From Bacilli bacterium (lineage in GTDB: Bacteria > Bacillota_I > Bacilli_A > RFN20 > CAG-826), in assembly GCA_017468925.1 (NCBI GenBank), contig JAFUHI010000001.1, positions 75,655 through 139,654 on the forward strand: a stretch of 64,000 nucleotides of DNA, read 5' to 3'. Both the position numbers and the translations under genes were made by a program. This document shows, in pieces, positions 46,771-56,202 of the stretch (position 1 is the first letter of the stretch; each line of letters starts with the position of its first letter). A model generated the notes under the pieces. That model searched no databases. It saw only the letters and a list, made by a program, of their open reading frames with translations, and was not told where the DNA came from.

Positions 46771-48222
46771 TTATTCGAATAAGTCGTCCAAAACTATTAC
46801 GTTTTTATAAATATCGCTATAAATATTCTTATTGAGCCCGAAAGTCGTAATTAAGACGTGGTGGATGATTGAACGTTTGCTTAAACTATTCGCCAAAGCA
46901 TTTTCATGACGTACCAACTTATCATAGTCGTCTTTATCGATTGAATACTCGCTACTATAGAATTTAGCCTCGCACATATCGACGATATTGTCTTTTCTTT
47001 CGATTATCAAATCGATCTGTGAGCCTTTTTCCCCATCCTTTCCTCTAGAGAACCATAAGGATTCGTTTGACGATAACCCTTCAATCCCTATTTTTTTCTT
47101 AATCTGTTGAATGTGGTTGAAACAAATGTTTTCAAAATTATTTCCCTGCCATGCTTTGATGCTTGGGCTTAGAAAATTCTTGCTCCAGAAATATTCATCT
47201 ATTGATTGATGGTTCTCGACGAATTTCAAATAGAAGAGGCAGAAGGGATCCACTAGCTTGTATTGCCAAGATCTTTCTTCGGTCTTGAACGACTTATATT
47301 TCAAAACAAAGCCACTTTCTATTAAGGCGTTAAGCGCCATAGTTATGTTATTTCCACTGGATTTTTTTAATCCGTTACATATTTCGGTTCTAGAAAGCCC
47401 GATTTTATTCATAGAAAGCATTTTGACGATTTTCATGATGGTTTCTGGGCTATCGAATGTGGACTTGAATAGTTCCTCGAATTCCGTTCTTAATTTCGCG
47501 TCTTTTGTAAAAAACAATTCATCGATGTTTTCTTCCAAAGTGAGATCTTCGTCCAAATACTTCAAATAGAAAGGTATCCCCCCAAGTATCATATAGGTTT
47601 GGGTTATTTGATACCTTCTCCATTTGATTCCGTTTTTATTTAGAAGCTCTTCGCATTCTTTTAAGTTGAATGGCTCCAACCTAATCTCGTGGCTGACACG
47701 CTTATATAAATCCGCTTTATTTTTTAATAACTTATTATTCACCCATGTGGCCGCGCTGCCGCATATGATGAGGAAGAGGTCGTCTCTAGTGCAACCAAAA
47801 TCATTCCAGAAATGAGCAAAGGAAGAAATGAATAGAGATCCCTTTGTATCAAGCCAAGGCATTTCATCGATGAACACTACTTTTCTTTCTTCTGATTTCG
47901 ACTCGGTTATTAGTTTTTCTAATTCATTGAAAGCATCTCTCCAAGATGTCAGCTTTCTATCTAACTTAGAACCGTATTTCCTAAGAGAATCAGCAAAGAA
48001 ACCTAATTCTATTTCAAGCATCTCTTCGTTGGTCTTGTTTTTGAATTCAGTGCTGGATACACCAGTGTGTTTAAAAGTAAATTTGTTTTTGAAGTATTCG
48101 TTGATTAAATATGTCTTACCAACTCTCCTTCTTCCATATACTGCAAGAAAAACCGGATCTTGCTTCTCATACAATTTTTTGAGTTCTTTTTGCTGTTTTT
48201 CACGCCCTATAATTTTTCCCAT
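46771..48222 (-). CDS. AAA ATPase with C-terminal nuclease-like (DUF234-type) domain
   Basis: 483 residues. Walker A is YGRRRVGKTYLI (residues 30-37 GRRRVGKT) and Walker B VVFIDEMPW. A winged-helix part follows (KIGLSRTEICNGLKKSSG), then the domain seen in archaeal-type ATPases with SQIDLIIERKDN and CEAKFYSSEY, matching a PD-(D/E)xK-like spacing of Asp, Glu and Lys. Such proteins are common accessory genes in gut bacteria and their job is not settled. It sits alone between ackA and glgB; a GAGGTG site lies 5 bases before the ATG, and a palindrome lies immediately upstream of that. Confidence 0.85.
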   Translation of the reverse strand: MGKIIGREKQQKELKKLYEKQDPVFLAVYGRRRVGKTYLINEYFKNKFTFKHTGVSSTEFKNKTNEEMLEIELGFFADSLRKYGSKLDRKLTSWRDAFNELEKLITESKSEERKVVFIDEMPWLDTKGSLFISSFAHFWNDFGCTRDDLFLIICGSAATWVNNKLLKNKADLYKRVSHEIRLEPFNLKECEELLNKNGIKWRRYQITQTYMILGGIPFYLKYLDEDLTLEENIDELFFTKDAKLRTEFEELFKSTFDSPETIMKIVKMLSMNKIGLSRTEICNGLKKSSGNNITMALNALIESGFVLKYKSFKTEERSWQYKLVDPFCLFYLKFVENHQSIDEYFWSKNFLSPSIKAWQGNNFENICFNHIQQIKKKIGIEGLSSNESLWFSRGKDGEKGSQIDLIIERKDNIVDMCEAKFYSSEYSIDKDDYDKLVRHENALANSLSKRSIIHHVLITTFGLNKNIYSDIYKNVIVLDDLFE

Positions 48223-48235
48223 AAAAACACCTCAT

Positions 48236-48268
48236 GCCCATTTCGGCAAAAAAATCGGTGAAATGGGC
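48236..48268. repeat. palindromic element, copy 1
   Basis: Perfect nine-base arms GCCCATTTC (48236-48244) and GAAATGGGC (48260-48268) around a 15-base A-rich loop. Lies in the 5' leader of the ATPase gene. Near-identical to copy 2. Confidence 0.85.
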
Positions 48269-48349
48269 GAATACAATTATAATGTATAAAAATTAAAACT
48301 TATTTTCAATAAAATCTTATAATTTCGATGCAAAAATAAATAAGCGTTC

Positions 48350-48382
48350 GCCCATTTCGAGCAAAAAAACGGTGAAATGGGC
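48350..48382. repeat. palindromic element, copy 2
   Basis: Same arms GCCCATTTC (48350-48358) and GAAATGGGC (48374-48382), same 15-base loop length, loops differing at a few bases. 114 bases from copy 1, same orientation. Not followed by a T-run, so not terminators. Confidence 0.85.
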
Positions 48383-48512
48383 AAAAAGATGACCTTCTTT
48401 GCTACATATCACTAGGCATCTTTGAAATAAGAAATTTAATGGTTCGTAGGAGTATAGACTATCTTTTGTTTTCCTTAATGAAAAACAATCGCGATTGAAG
48501 GATAATATACCT

Positions 48513-50357
48513 ATGGCGTACGGACTCTTCTATGATTATCTAAACGGCTACTGCATCGACGCATTCAAATATCTAGGCCATCACTTTGAAACAAGAGATG
48601 GGGTTAAAGGAGTGGTCTTTAGATTATACGCTCCTCTGGCGGAAGATGTATCCGTCATCGGTGATTTCAATTCCTGGAATATATACGCCTCTAAAATGAA
48701 CAAGATTGATGAGGCTGGGCTATATGAATTATTCATTCCAGGCGTTAACGAATATCAATCATATAAATTCCATTTTAAAAACGCGAAAGGCAAATATGTC
48801 GATAAGATAGATCCTTTCGCCTTCTTTTCGGAATTAAGGCCACAATCTTGTTCTAGGACATTCGATATCGAAGGATTCCCTTGGGATGATTATTTCTATA
48901 TGAACAAAAGGGATAGGAATTTCTCCTCCCCGATGGCGATATATGAATGCCATTTAGGAAGCTTTAAGGGAAAGGATGGGGAAAGATTCTTCTCTTACGA
49001 GGAGATGGCGGATTCCCTCATTCCCTATCTAAAAGAAATGGGTTATACCCATATAGAATTACTCCCCATCGTCCAACATCCATTCGATGGCTCCTGGGGA
49101 TATCAGGCTACAGGCTTCTATTCCGCTGATTCTAGATATGGTAACCCAAAGCAACTAATGTCTTTCGTCAACAGGATGCATCAAGAGAATATCGGGGTAA
49201 TAGTAGATTTCGCCCCAGTCCATTTCGCATCCGATAACTACGCTTTAAAGAATTATGATGGCAGCCCTCTATATGAATATAGCAACCCCAAGATGAGGAT
49301 ATCCTCCTGGGGCAGCCGCCAATTCGATTTGGGGAAAGACCCCGTAAGGTCATTCTTAATCAGCGCGATGAATTATTTTGCCACCTATTTCCATATCGAT
49401 GGCATCAGGGTGGATGCCGTCTCCAATATCATCTATCCCGATGGCGATTCCTCCAAAGGGATAAACCAAGGGGCGATAGAATTCACCAAACGAATGAATT
49501 CCTTGCTCCATAATAGGCATTCTAGCCTTATGATGATCGCTGAAGATTCTTCCTCCTTCTATGGTGTCACCAAGCCTCTAGAATATGGAGGACTAGGGTT
49601 CGATTACAAATGGGATCTGGGCTGGATGAATGATACTTTGAAGTATTATTCCTTAGACCCTATATATAAGAAGTGGGACCATAATAAGCTCACTTTCTCA
49701 ATGGCCTATTTCTATAATGAGAACTTCTTATTGCCTTTATCCCATGATGAAGTGGTCCATTTAAAAGGATCTCTCATCAATAAGATGCATGGCACTTATG
49801 AAGAGAAATTCGCTTTGCTTAGGAATCTAATCGCCTATCAATATGGCCACCCTGGCAAGAAACTATCATTCATGGGGAATGAGATAGCCTCATTCGATGA
49901 ATGGAACGAGAAGAAGAGCCTCCCCTGGGAGGTGCTTAACTACCCCCTCCACCAAGGATATAAGAGGATGGTTAGAGACCTCAATCTCATATATAGGCAT
50001 GAAAAAACAATGTATCTAGACGAATACAATCCTTCATCTTTTTCCTGGACTATGGTGGATAACGCTTCCCAAAGTGTATTCGCTTTCATAAGAAAGAACC
50101 AAGATGAGACACTGCTTTTCGTATATAATATGACACCGGTATTCTATGAAGAATATGATGTTGGAGTTGAAGAAAAAAGCGTATACGAAGAAATCTTCAA
50201 TAGCGATAAAGCCGTATATGGAGGGGATGACCAATATAATGGACTTCCGTTAACCGCATACAAAGGCGGGCCAGAGAATAGGCCATACCACATCAAGATA
50301 AAGCTAGGCAGCTTTGCTGCAATGATATTCAAGAAGAAAAAGAAAAGCCGCAAATAG
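48513..50357 (+). CDS. glgB: 1,4-alpha-glucan branching enzyme
   Basis: 614 residues. GH13 enzyme creating alpha-1,6 branches in glycogen. An N-terminal CBM48 (VFRLYAPLAEDVSVIGDFNSW) precedes the barrel: IELLPIVQHPFDGSWGYQATG, nucleophile in DGIRVDAVSN, acid/base in MIAEDSS, and LSHDEVVH. ATG 48513 follows GAAGGA by 10 bases; a TTG six codons upstream overlaps that site. glgP follows after 12 bases, so this is the degradation/branching arm, physically separate from glgC-D-A. Confidence 0.95.
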   Translation: MAYGLFYDYLNGYCIDAFKYLGHHFETRDGVKGVVFRLYAPLAEDVSVIGDFNSWNIYASKMNKIDEAGLYELFIPGVNEYQSYKFHFKNAKGKYVDKIDPFAFFSELRPQSCSRTFDIEGFPWDDYFYMNKRDRNFSSPMAIYECHLGSFKGKDGERFFSYEEMADSLIPYLKEMGYTHIELLPIVQHPFDGSWGYQATGFYSADSRYGNPKQLMSFVNRMHQENIGVIVDFAPVHFASDNYALKNYDGSPLYEYSNPKMRISSWGSRQFDLGKDPVRSFLISAMNYFATYFHIDGIRVDAVSNIIYPDGDSSKGINQGAIEFTKRMNSLLHNRHSSLMMIAEDSSSFYGVTKPLEYGGLGFDYKWDLGWMNDTLKYYSLDPIYKKWDHNKLTFSMAYFYNENFLLPLSHDEVVHLKGSLINKMHGTYEEKFALLRNLIAYQYGHPGKKLSFMGNEIASFDEWNEKKSLPWEVLNYPLHQGYKRMVRDLNLIYRHEKTMYLDEYNPSSFSWTMVDNASQSVFAFIRKNQDETLLFVYNMTPVFYEEYDVGVEEKSVYEEIFNSDKAVYGGDDQYNGLPLTAYKGGPENRPYHIKIKLGSFAAMIFKKKKKSRK

Positions 50358-50369
50358 GAGATAGCATAT

Positions 50370-52787
50370 ATGTTTCAGAACAAGATGGAATTCAAACAGG
50401 AATTCGAGAAAAGATTAAGCGAGAAATATGGCAAATCGGTGCCCGATAGCCATATCACCGAAAGATATGACATATTAGGGGAGATGGTCCGCGATTACAG
50501 CGGTTACTACTGGAGAAATTCTAGAGAAGACATTCTCTCCCACAACAAGAAGCAAGTCATCTATTTCTCGATGGAATTCCTCATTGGAAGGCTTTTATTA
50601 AACAACATGCAGAATCTAGGCATCTATAAGATCGCTAAAGATGGATTAGCCGAATTAGGCATCGACATAAATGAATTAGAAGATAGGGAGCCAGACGCTG
50701 GATTAGGGAATGGTGGATTAGGTAGACTGGCCGCCTGTTTCTTAGATTCCTCCGCCTCCTTAGGCTATCCAGTGCATGGCAACACCATCCGTTACCAATA
50801 TGGCTTCTTCCGTCAGAAATTCATCGATAACAAGCAGATAGAATTACCAGACCAATGGCTACGCAACGGTTTCCCTTTCGAAGTGAGAAAAGAGAAGCAT
50901 TCAGTCGAAGTCAAATTCTTTGGGAACGCTGAAACATATATGAGGCCTGATGGCTCATATGCTATGAGATTAGTGAACGCTAGAGCAGTTAAAGCGGTGC
51001 CATACGATGTATCGGTCGTAGGATATAGGAATGGGGTCGCCAATTCCTTAAGGCTTTGGAGCGCCGAGCCAAGCGAAGACAATCTCCCAGACGATATCTC
51101 CTTCACCGATTATCTACGCGACCTCCAGGAACTATCATTTGGCTTATATCCCGATGATTCGACGGAAAAAGGCAGGATGCTGCGTCTCCGCCAGCAATAT
51201 TTCCTTGTCTCCGCCGGGCTGCAATCTTGCATGAGAGGCCATGTGAGAAGATATCATAACCTCGATGATTTCTCTTCCTATTATTGTTTCCAACTTAATG
51301 ATACCCATCCAATCCTAGCCATCCCTGAATTAATGAGGCTGATGATGGATGAATATGGATATGGCTGGGATAAAGCCTGGGACACCGTCAAGAAGTCTTT
51401 TGCCTACACCAACCACCCGGTCATGCCAGAAGCCTTGGAGAAATGGCCTGTATCTTATGTCCAGATATTATTGCCTCGCGTCTATATGATAATCGAGGAG
51501 ATAAATAGACGATTCAATCAATTTTTGATTGAGCAAGCCATCCCCGATGATAAGCGTTACCAGATGCAGATAATAAAAGATGGGCAGATCCATATGACCA
51601 ATATGGCGATATACGCTTCATTCTCCGTCAATGGAGTGGCTAGGATACACACGAATATCTTGAAGAATTATACCTTCAAGAATTTCTATGAATTATTCCC
51701 CTCCAAATTCAATTCCAAGACCAATGGGGTAACCCATAGGAGATGGCTATTATATAGCAACCCCCGTTTAGCGAAATTCATCACCTCCAAAATCGGTGAA
51801 GGATGGATAAGACATCCAGAGAAGCTTGTCGAATTCGAGAAATACATAGACGATGAGAAAACAATCGATAAGCTTTATGAGATAAAGAAGAAGAACAAAG
51901 AGGATTTCGCCGCATTTGTTTTAAAAACCTACGGGATAGAAATAGATACAGACTCGATATTCGACGTCCAGATAAAGAGGTTGCACGCTTATAAGAGGCA
52001 ATTATTAAATCTTTTCCACATAATGCATCTATATCTAACGTTCAAGAATGACCCATCATCCTTCAAGATGGTGCCTCATACCTATATATTCGGGGCGAAA
52101 GCCGCGCCATCGTATTATTATGCAAAAAGCATAATATACCTCATCAATTCAGTCGCAGAAGTCATCAACAATGATCCTGATTTCTCCAAATACGTAAAGA
52201 TTGTCTTCGTCGAGAATTATGGTGTCTCTTTAGCGGAAAGGATCATTCCTGCCGCGGATATATCTGAGCAGATATCTACCGCTGGAAAAGAGGCTAGTGG
52301 CACGAGCAATATGAAACTAATGATGAATGGGGCCTTGACCTTAGGGACATTAGATGGGGCCAATATCGAGATCGCAGAGCTTGCAGGCAAAGAAAATGAA
52401 ATAATATTCGGTATGAGCGCAGAAGAGGTCCAGAAGAAAAGCGAGGAAGGATTATATTCCCCTTGGGATATATATAATAGCGATCCTCGCGTTAAAGCGG
52501 TCATCGATTCTCTTTTCTCCGGCCCGTGGGCGTTAAAGACAAGAGATGGATTCAAAATGATATTCGATGAGGTTATGAATAGGGGAGACCAATTCTATAT
52601 CCTCGCCGATTTCTCTTCATACTGCGATGCTTGTAGTAGAGCGGAAGCTTTCTATCTAGATAAGAAAGCCTGGGGCAATTCGGTTATCAAAAACATCGCC
52701 CAATCAGGCTTCTTCTCAAGCGACCGCACCATCGAAGAATATAACCGCGACATATGGCATTTAGAAAGGCTTAACGAAGATGAATAA
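50370..52787 (+). CDS. glgP: glycogen phosphorylase
   Basis: 805 residues, full GT35 length. Releases glucose 1-phosphate from glycogen. Visible: DAGLGNGGLGRLAACFLDS, GYPVHGNTIRYQYG, VFVENYGVSLAERIIPAADISEQ and the PLP-lysine stretch GKEASGTSNMKLMMNGA with LGTLDGANIEI. A ribosome binding site (AGGAG) precedes the ATG, and the end overlaps the dUTPase gene by 8 bases. Confidence 0.96.
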   Translation: MFQNKMEFKQEFEKRLSEKYGKSVPDSHITERYDILGEMVRDYSGYYWRNSREDILSHNKKQVIYFSMEFLIGRLLLNNMQNLGIYKIAKDGLAELGIDINELEDREPDAGLGNGGLGRLAACFLDSSASLGYPVHGNTIRYQYGFFRQKFIDNKQIELPDQWLRNGFPFEVRKEKHSVEVKFFGNAETYMRPDGSYAMRLVNARAVKAVPYDVSVVGYRNGVANSLRLWSAEPSEDNLPDDISFTDYLRDLQELSFGLYPDDSTEKGRMLRLRQQYFLVSAGLQSCMRGHVRRYHNLDDFSSYYCFQLNDTHPILAIPELMRLMMDEYGYGWDKAWDTVKKSFAYTNHPVMPEALEKWPVSYVQILLPRVYMIIEEINRRFNQFLIEQAIPDDKRYQMQIIKDGQIHMTNMAIYASFSVNGVARIHTNILKNYTFKNFYELFPSKFNSKTNGVTHRRWLLYSNPRLAKFITSKIGEGWIRHPEKLVEFEKYIDDEKTIDKLYEIKKKNKEDFAAFVLKTYGIEIDTDSIFDVQIKRLHAYKRQLLNLFHIMHLYLTFKNDPSSFKMVPHTYIFGAKAAPSYYYAKSIIYLINSVAEVINNDPDFSKYVKIVFVENYGVSLAERIIPAADISEQISTAGKEASGTSNMKLMMNGALTLGTLDGANIEIAELAGKENEIIFGMSAEEVQKKSEEGLYSPWDIYNSDPRVKAVIDSLFSGPWALKTRDGFKMIFDEVMNRGDQFYILADFSSYCDACSRAEAFYLDKKAWGNSVIKNIAQSGFFSSDRTIEEYNRDIWHLERLNEDE

Positions 52788-53271
52788 AATAGATGTATCA
52801 TCCCTTTTTCCTTTGCAGGAAGCACTGGATAGAAGAATCCAGAGTGAGCATAAAGTCACCTATGAAGAAACAGTCCATAAAAGAATACTCGCTCTTCTTG
52901 TGGAATTAGGGGAATTCGCCAATGAGACTAGGTGCTTCAAATTCTGGTCATCCAAAGGCCCCTCCCCAAAAGAAATCGTGTTAGACGAATATGCGGATGG
53001 ATTGCATTTTCTTCTTTCCTTAGGAATCGTATTGGGTGTAAAAGAATATATCCACGAGATAAAAGAGCCATACGACCTGACAGAGATGATATTAGACACC
53101 TATCATAAATCATCCAAATTATTAGAGACATTCGACACAAAAACATATTTAGAAGCTTTTGGCTCTTTCTTAAATATATCGGAAGCGATATCCGCCTCCC
53201 CAGAAGAAGTGATAGAGGCCTATCATAAGAAATTAGGCGTCAATTACAAAAGGCAAGACACCAATTATTAA
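52780..53271 (+). CDS. dimeric-type dUTPase (all-alpha NTP pyrophosphohydrolase)
   Basis: 163 residues. All-alpha pyrophosphohydrolase of the dimeric dUTPase type, with LLVELGEFANETRCFKFWS (metal-binding ExxE) and DEYADGLHFLLSLG (ExxD). It removes dUTP and keeps uracil out of DNA. It is cotranscribed with glgP by overlap, with no functional link apparent. Confidence 0.85.
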   Translation: MNKIDVSSLFPLQEALDRRIQSEHKVTYEETVHKRILALLVELGEFANETRCFKFWSSKGPSPKEIVLDEYADGLHFLLSLGIVLGVKEYIHEIKEPYDLTEMILDTYHKSSKLLETFDTKTYLEAFGSFLNISEAISASPEEVIEAYHKKLGVNYKRQDTNY

Positions 53272-53273
53272 TA

Positions 53274-53301
53274 TTGAAAGAGTTCATCTTTTCAATATAA
53301 T
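53274..53301 (+). promoter_or_regulatory. lipoprotein gene promoter, leaderless geometry
   Basis: TTGAAA (53274-53279), 16-base spacer, TATAAT (53296-53301). Six bases then the ATG. The spacer contains an imperfect ATTGAAAG/CTTTTCAAT inverted repeat. Confidence 0.75.
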
Positions 53302-53307
53302 TGCCTT

Positions 53308-54300
53308 ATGCAGAAAAAGGCTCTCTATTTTCTTATATCATTCCCCTTGTTATTTTCTTGCGCCTCAATGCATGCGGAACTAGGGAGGAAAGTGGACGCG
53401 GAGGAGGCTTTCCCCTCTTTATTAAACGCGATTGGCTTTGAGAAGAAAGAGAAGGATTTCTTCGGCTATAACCTAGATGGCTCTATATCCTGCAGAAAGC
53501 TTTTTTCTGGAGAGAATGTAGAATCATCCTTCTCTATCTCTTCACTAGACTCCACCTTAAAGATATTCCCTTCCTCCAATATAGAAGAAGTAGAAGGATA
53601 TGCGAATGTCAAATTCTCTTCTCTAAAATACAAAGGCGATAGAGATGAATTAGGGGGCCTATCCCCAATCCTAGATAAATTAGATATCGATTTATCTTTT
53701 TTATCGTCTTTCTTGGATAAAGAAGTGAATGAAGATATATCTTCTTTCTTTTCAGAAGCCTATCTAAAAGAAGATACCGCTTATATAGATATATCTTCAT
53801 ATTCTTCTTTTTCCTCTAAAGGCACCCCATCGAAGAAAGCCTACCCAAATATCTCCCAATACAAGGGGATAAGTCACCTAATAGATAACAATGATGGCTT
53901 TTATCATTCTGCGGTGGAGAAAATCGATTCTTTCGTTAATGAAAACGAAGATAAAATCAAATCCATCGCGACATTTTATAGGAACCCCAAGGGACAGCTC
54001 ACAATAAACTTTGATTTGGATGCGAAGGCTTTATCTTCCTTCTTGGACGATAATGATGAAGTGGACGCTTTAACAAGGATTAATAAAGCATTCACCATCA
54101 ATCATCTTTCATTTAATCTAAGATACACCGACCTAAGGTTTGTCACTTCTTCATTGGATGCGGATCTAGTATACCGTCATTATGAAGAAGAGGAGGATAC
54201 CACCCCGGTGTACACCACATACTTTAAAGCGGATCTAGACTTATCTTTCATTGGTGAAAGCCCAATTGTCTATCCTTCTTCATTTGATGAATATAACTAG
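53308..54300 (+). CDS. lipoprotein, unknown function
   Basis: 330 residues. N-terminus MQKKALYFLISFPLLFSCAS is a clear lipoprotein signal with lipobox LFSC (Cys18). The remainder is beta-rich with repeating strand-like motifs (AYLKEDTAYIDISSYSS, GQLTINFDLDAKAL), resembling in style the exported proteins at 17014-21320, but no family is recognised. Translated from an apparently leaderless mRNA. Confidence 0.85.
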   Translation: MQKKALYFLISFPLLFSCASMHAELGRKVDAEEAFPSLLNAIGFEKKEKDFFGYNLDGSISCRKLFSGENVESSFSISSLDSTLKIFPSSNIEEVEGYANVKFSSLKYKGDRDELGGLSPILDKLDIDLSFLSSFLDKEVNEDISSFFSEAYLKEDTAYIDISSYSSFSSKGTPSKKAYPNISQYKGISHLIDNNDGFYHSAVEKIDSFVNENEDKIKSIATFYRNPKGQLTINFDLDAKALSSFLDDNDEVDALTRINKAFTINHLSFNLRYTDLRFVTSSLDADLVYRHYEEEEDTTPVYTTYFKADLDLSFIGESPIVYPSSFDEYN

Positions 54301-54688
54301 TTTTCTTTGTGTTCAATAAAAAACGACATCTTGTTAGATATATTGATGTTTTCATTTCGCTTTGATTTTGCGTTTTTAGATTGGCAAGTGAGGAAACACT
54401 GCTTGAACATAAAACAAATATGTATTCAATTTAGATGAAAAATAATTCAGTGAAAATAAATTCATCAAAAATATATGCTCCATTGTTTCGGTGGGCGAAT
54501 CTCATATCTATACAATAAAAAAATCAAAAACAATGTGGGCTTATGATTTCAAACTATCTTGGGCATATATTGTTCAAATATCAATTCGTCATCTCAGGTT
54601 CTCATGTCGGGATGATGAAAAATCTTTTGAAACAAAAGAGTTTGCAGAACTTTTGAAAGTTATATTCGGCATTTTTAACAAATCATTA

Positions 54689-54724
54689 TTTTGGTGTCAT
54701 TTTTGGTGTCATTTTTGGTGTCAT
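54689..54724. repeat. 12-base tandem repeat, three perfect copies
   Basis: TTTTGGTGTCAT three times. On the minus strand it encodes repeating N-D-T-K, a tetrapeptide linker style also seen (as V-G-N-K) in the AlbA_2 gene at 59218, so it may be a remnant of a related gene. Confidence 0.7.
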
Positions 54725-54864
54725 CGTAATCGAGAATAGATTTTTCTTAAATGCGGGTTTGAGGGGATGAAAAATGAAAAATAACAAAAAAGTATCCTTA
54801 AACGCCAAATAACGGAATTTTTATTCCTTGAGGTTAATATCGTTGATGCTTTAAAAATGATGGG

Positions 54865-54887
54865 ATAAACATCTTTTTGATGTTTAT
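54865..54887. terminator. terminator of the AbiE-type operon
   Basis: Perfect ATAAACATC/GATGTTTAT stem with a TTTTT loop just beyond the toxin stop. The minus-strand T-run is modest. Confidence 0.55.
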
Positions 54888-54900
54888 GCGACCATATTTA

Positions 54901-56202
54901 TTAATCCTCATCCGCAGCGACTAATATATTTAAGTTATTTTTTATTGCGTATTGTGAAAGTTCTATCAGCGCATTTAGAAGTGTCGATGCTTCGCCTTCT
55001 AAATTGCGATTATTTTTATACCAAAGAAGATCGTCTAAAAATTCTTTTTTATCTTCAACTTTGTAAAAATTGTCTAGTCCGTGGCTAAAACTGCCGAAAT
55101 CGATATCGCAATATAATTTTGTTAAACCAACCAGATTATTATCCACTTGATGTGGTTTATCTATAATATCATCAACATAACATAAACACGTTCTGATGTA
55201 GTAATAACAATTGCTTTCGTTATCTTCCGCAGCAAAGAAATATCCTGGTTCGCCCTCAAAACCTTTATATAAATCTAATAATTTGGTATTCAAGAATAAT
55301 TTTGAATCTATGATTCTATTAAGCACATTAATGGCGTCTTCATACTCAACATTTTTTGTCAGTAATAGTTTTGTGACATTTTCATAATCCGATTTGAAAT
55401 AGCTCGATTCTATAATTTTCTTTAATGTTTCGTTAATATCGTATCCTTCTTTGGCGGATATACACCTGTCGTTACGTGTTCTATCTTTTCTAACAGATTT
55501 AATTAGCTCTTTTAAATTCGAATCATTTAAATCGATGATGCTAGTAATTTTGAATAAATCATATATATGACGAGAATTTCTTTCGCTTTCTTTTCTCTCG
55601 AAATAATCACAAATTGCAAACACTTTATCCACGAATGTTCTTTCCAATTTTTGGACGCTTATGCTAAATGGCAATAGATTAAATTCTTTTGCAGCGTCCT
55701 CATTGCCGTTTTCGATTAGCCAATCGCCTATGATTGAGTTTACCGGCCTAACTTCCTCTGGATAAGCTTTTTGATAGAAAGCCATTTCGACTTGCACGAA
55801 TGGTTTGACAGAAGAAGAGGAAAACGAAATTGGATATTCAATGTAATAGCGATTGAAACTTCCGTGCGAGTGCTTTATAACTTCATCCCTGTTGAGAATT
55901 TTAAAGCCGAGCCTGTCGCACACCTCAATGACCGTTTTATTTGCTTTGGTGTTGTGGCTTCTTCCAAAATGTTCGTTATTTAAACTTAGATCGATATCTT
56001 CGGAAAAACGATCGATTGCCTTATAAGCGTGGCTGCAGCACGTTCCGCCTTTGAATAACAACCCAGGTATCGCTTTATTCAATTCAGATAGAATGAGCAT
56101 TACGAAATAATCTTTCTCGATTAAAGCCTCGTTTATCTTATACGACCTCGAGGTTTCAACAATAGCATCCATGAAAGCCTCTTTATTTTTATATAATTCC
56201 AT
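54901..56202 (-). CDS. AbiEii-like nucleotidyltransferase toxin
   Basis: 433 residues. DNA polymerase beta-type nucleotidyltransferase of the AbiEii/AbiGii group, with FKGGTCCSHAY (GG-S-like motif), RFSEDIDLSL (DxD catalytic) and a downstream KLERTFVDKVFAI lysine motif; typical toxin-like fold plus a C-terminal extension of about 130 residues of unknown role. With the upstream antitoxin-like gene (14-base overlap) it forms a type IV toxin-antitoxin pair known from abortive phage infection. Target (tRNA or other) not predictable. Confidence 0.88.
   Translation of the reverse strand: MELYKNKEAFMDAIVETSRSYKINEALIEKDYFVMLILSELNKAIPGLLFKGGTCCSHAYKAIDRFSEDIDLSLNNEHFGRSHNTKANKTVIEVCDRLGFKILNRDEVIKHSHGSFNRYYIEYPISFSSSSVKPFVQVEMAFYQKAYPEEVRPVNSIIGDWLIENGNEDAAKEFNLLPFSISVQKLERTFVDKVFAICDYFERKESERNSRHIYDLFKITSIIDLNDSNLKELIKSVRKDRTRNDRCISAKEGYDINETLKKIIESSYFKSDYENVTKLLLTKNVEYEDAINVLNRIIDSKLFLNTKLLDLYKGFEGEPGYFFAAEDNESNCYYYIRTCLCYVDDIIDKPHQVDNNLVGLTKLYCDIDFGSFSHGLDNFYKVEDKKEFLDDLLWYKNNRNLEGEASTLLNALIELSQYAIKNNLNILVAADED

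Larger units (their letters stand above)
54301..54900. other. 600-base region without a convincing gene
   Basis: AT-rich, between the lipoprotein gene and convergent toxin operon. It holds an ACATC/GATGT hairpin near 54327-54350 that may terminate the lipoprotein gene, a triple 12-base tandem repeat at 54689-54724, and a perfect hairpin at 54865-54887. A short frame covering the tandem repeat reads FWCHFWCHFWCH and looks spurious. Confidence 0.6.

Noticed and set aside
48236-48382. Palindromes at 48236 and 48350 as intrinsic terminators
   Set aside because: No T-run follows either copy on either strand; the long A-run is in the loop.
54491-54739. 82-residue plus-strand frame ending in FWCH repeats
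   Set aside because: Starts with GTG without a ribosome binding site, and its C-terminus is the translation of a 12-base tandem repeat; looks like chance in AT-rich DNA.
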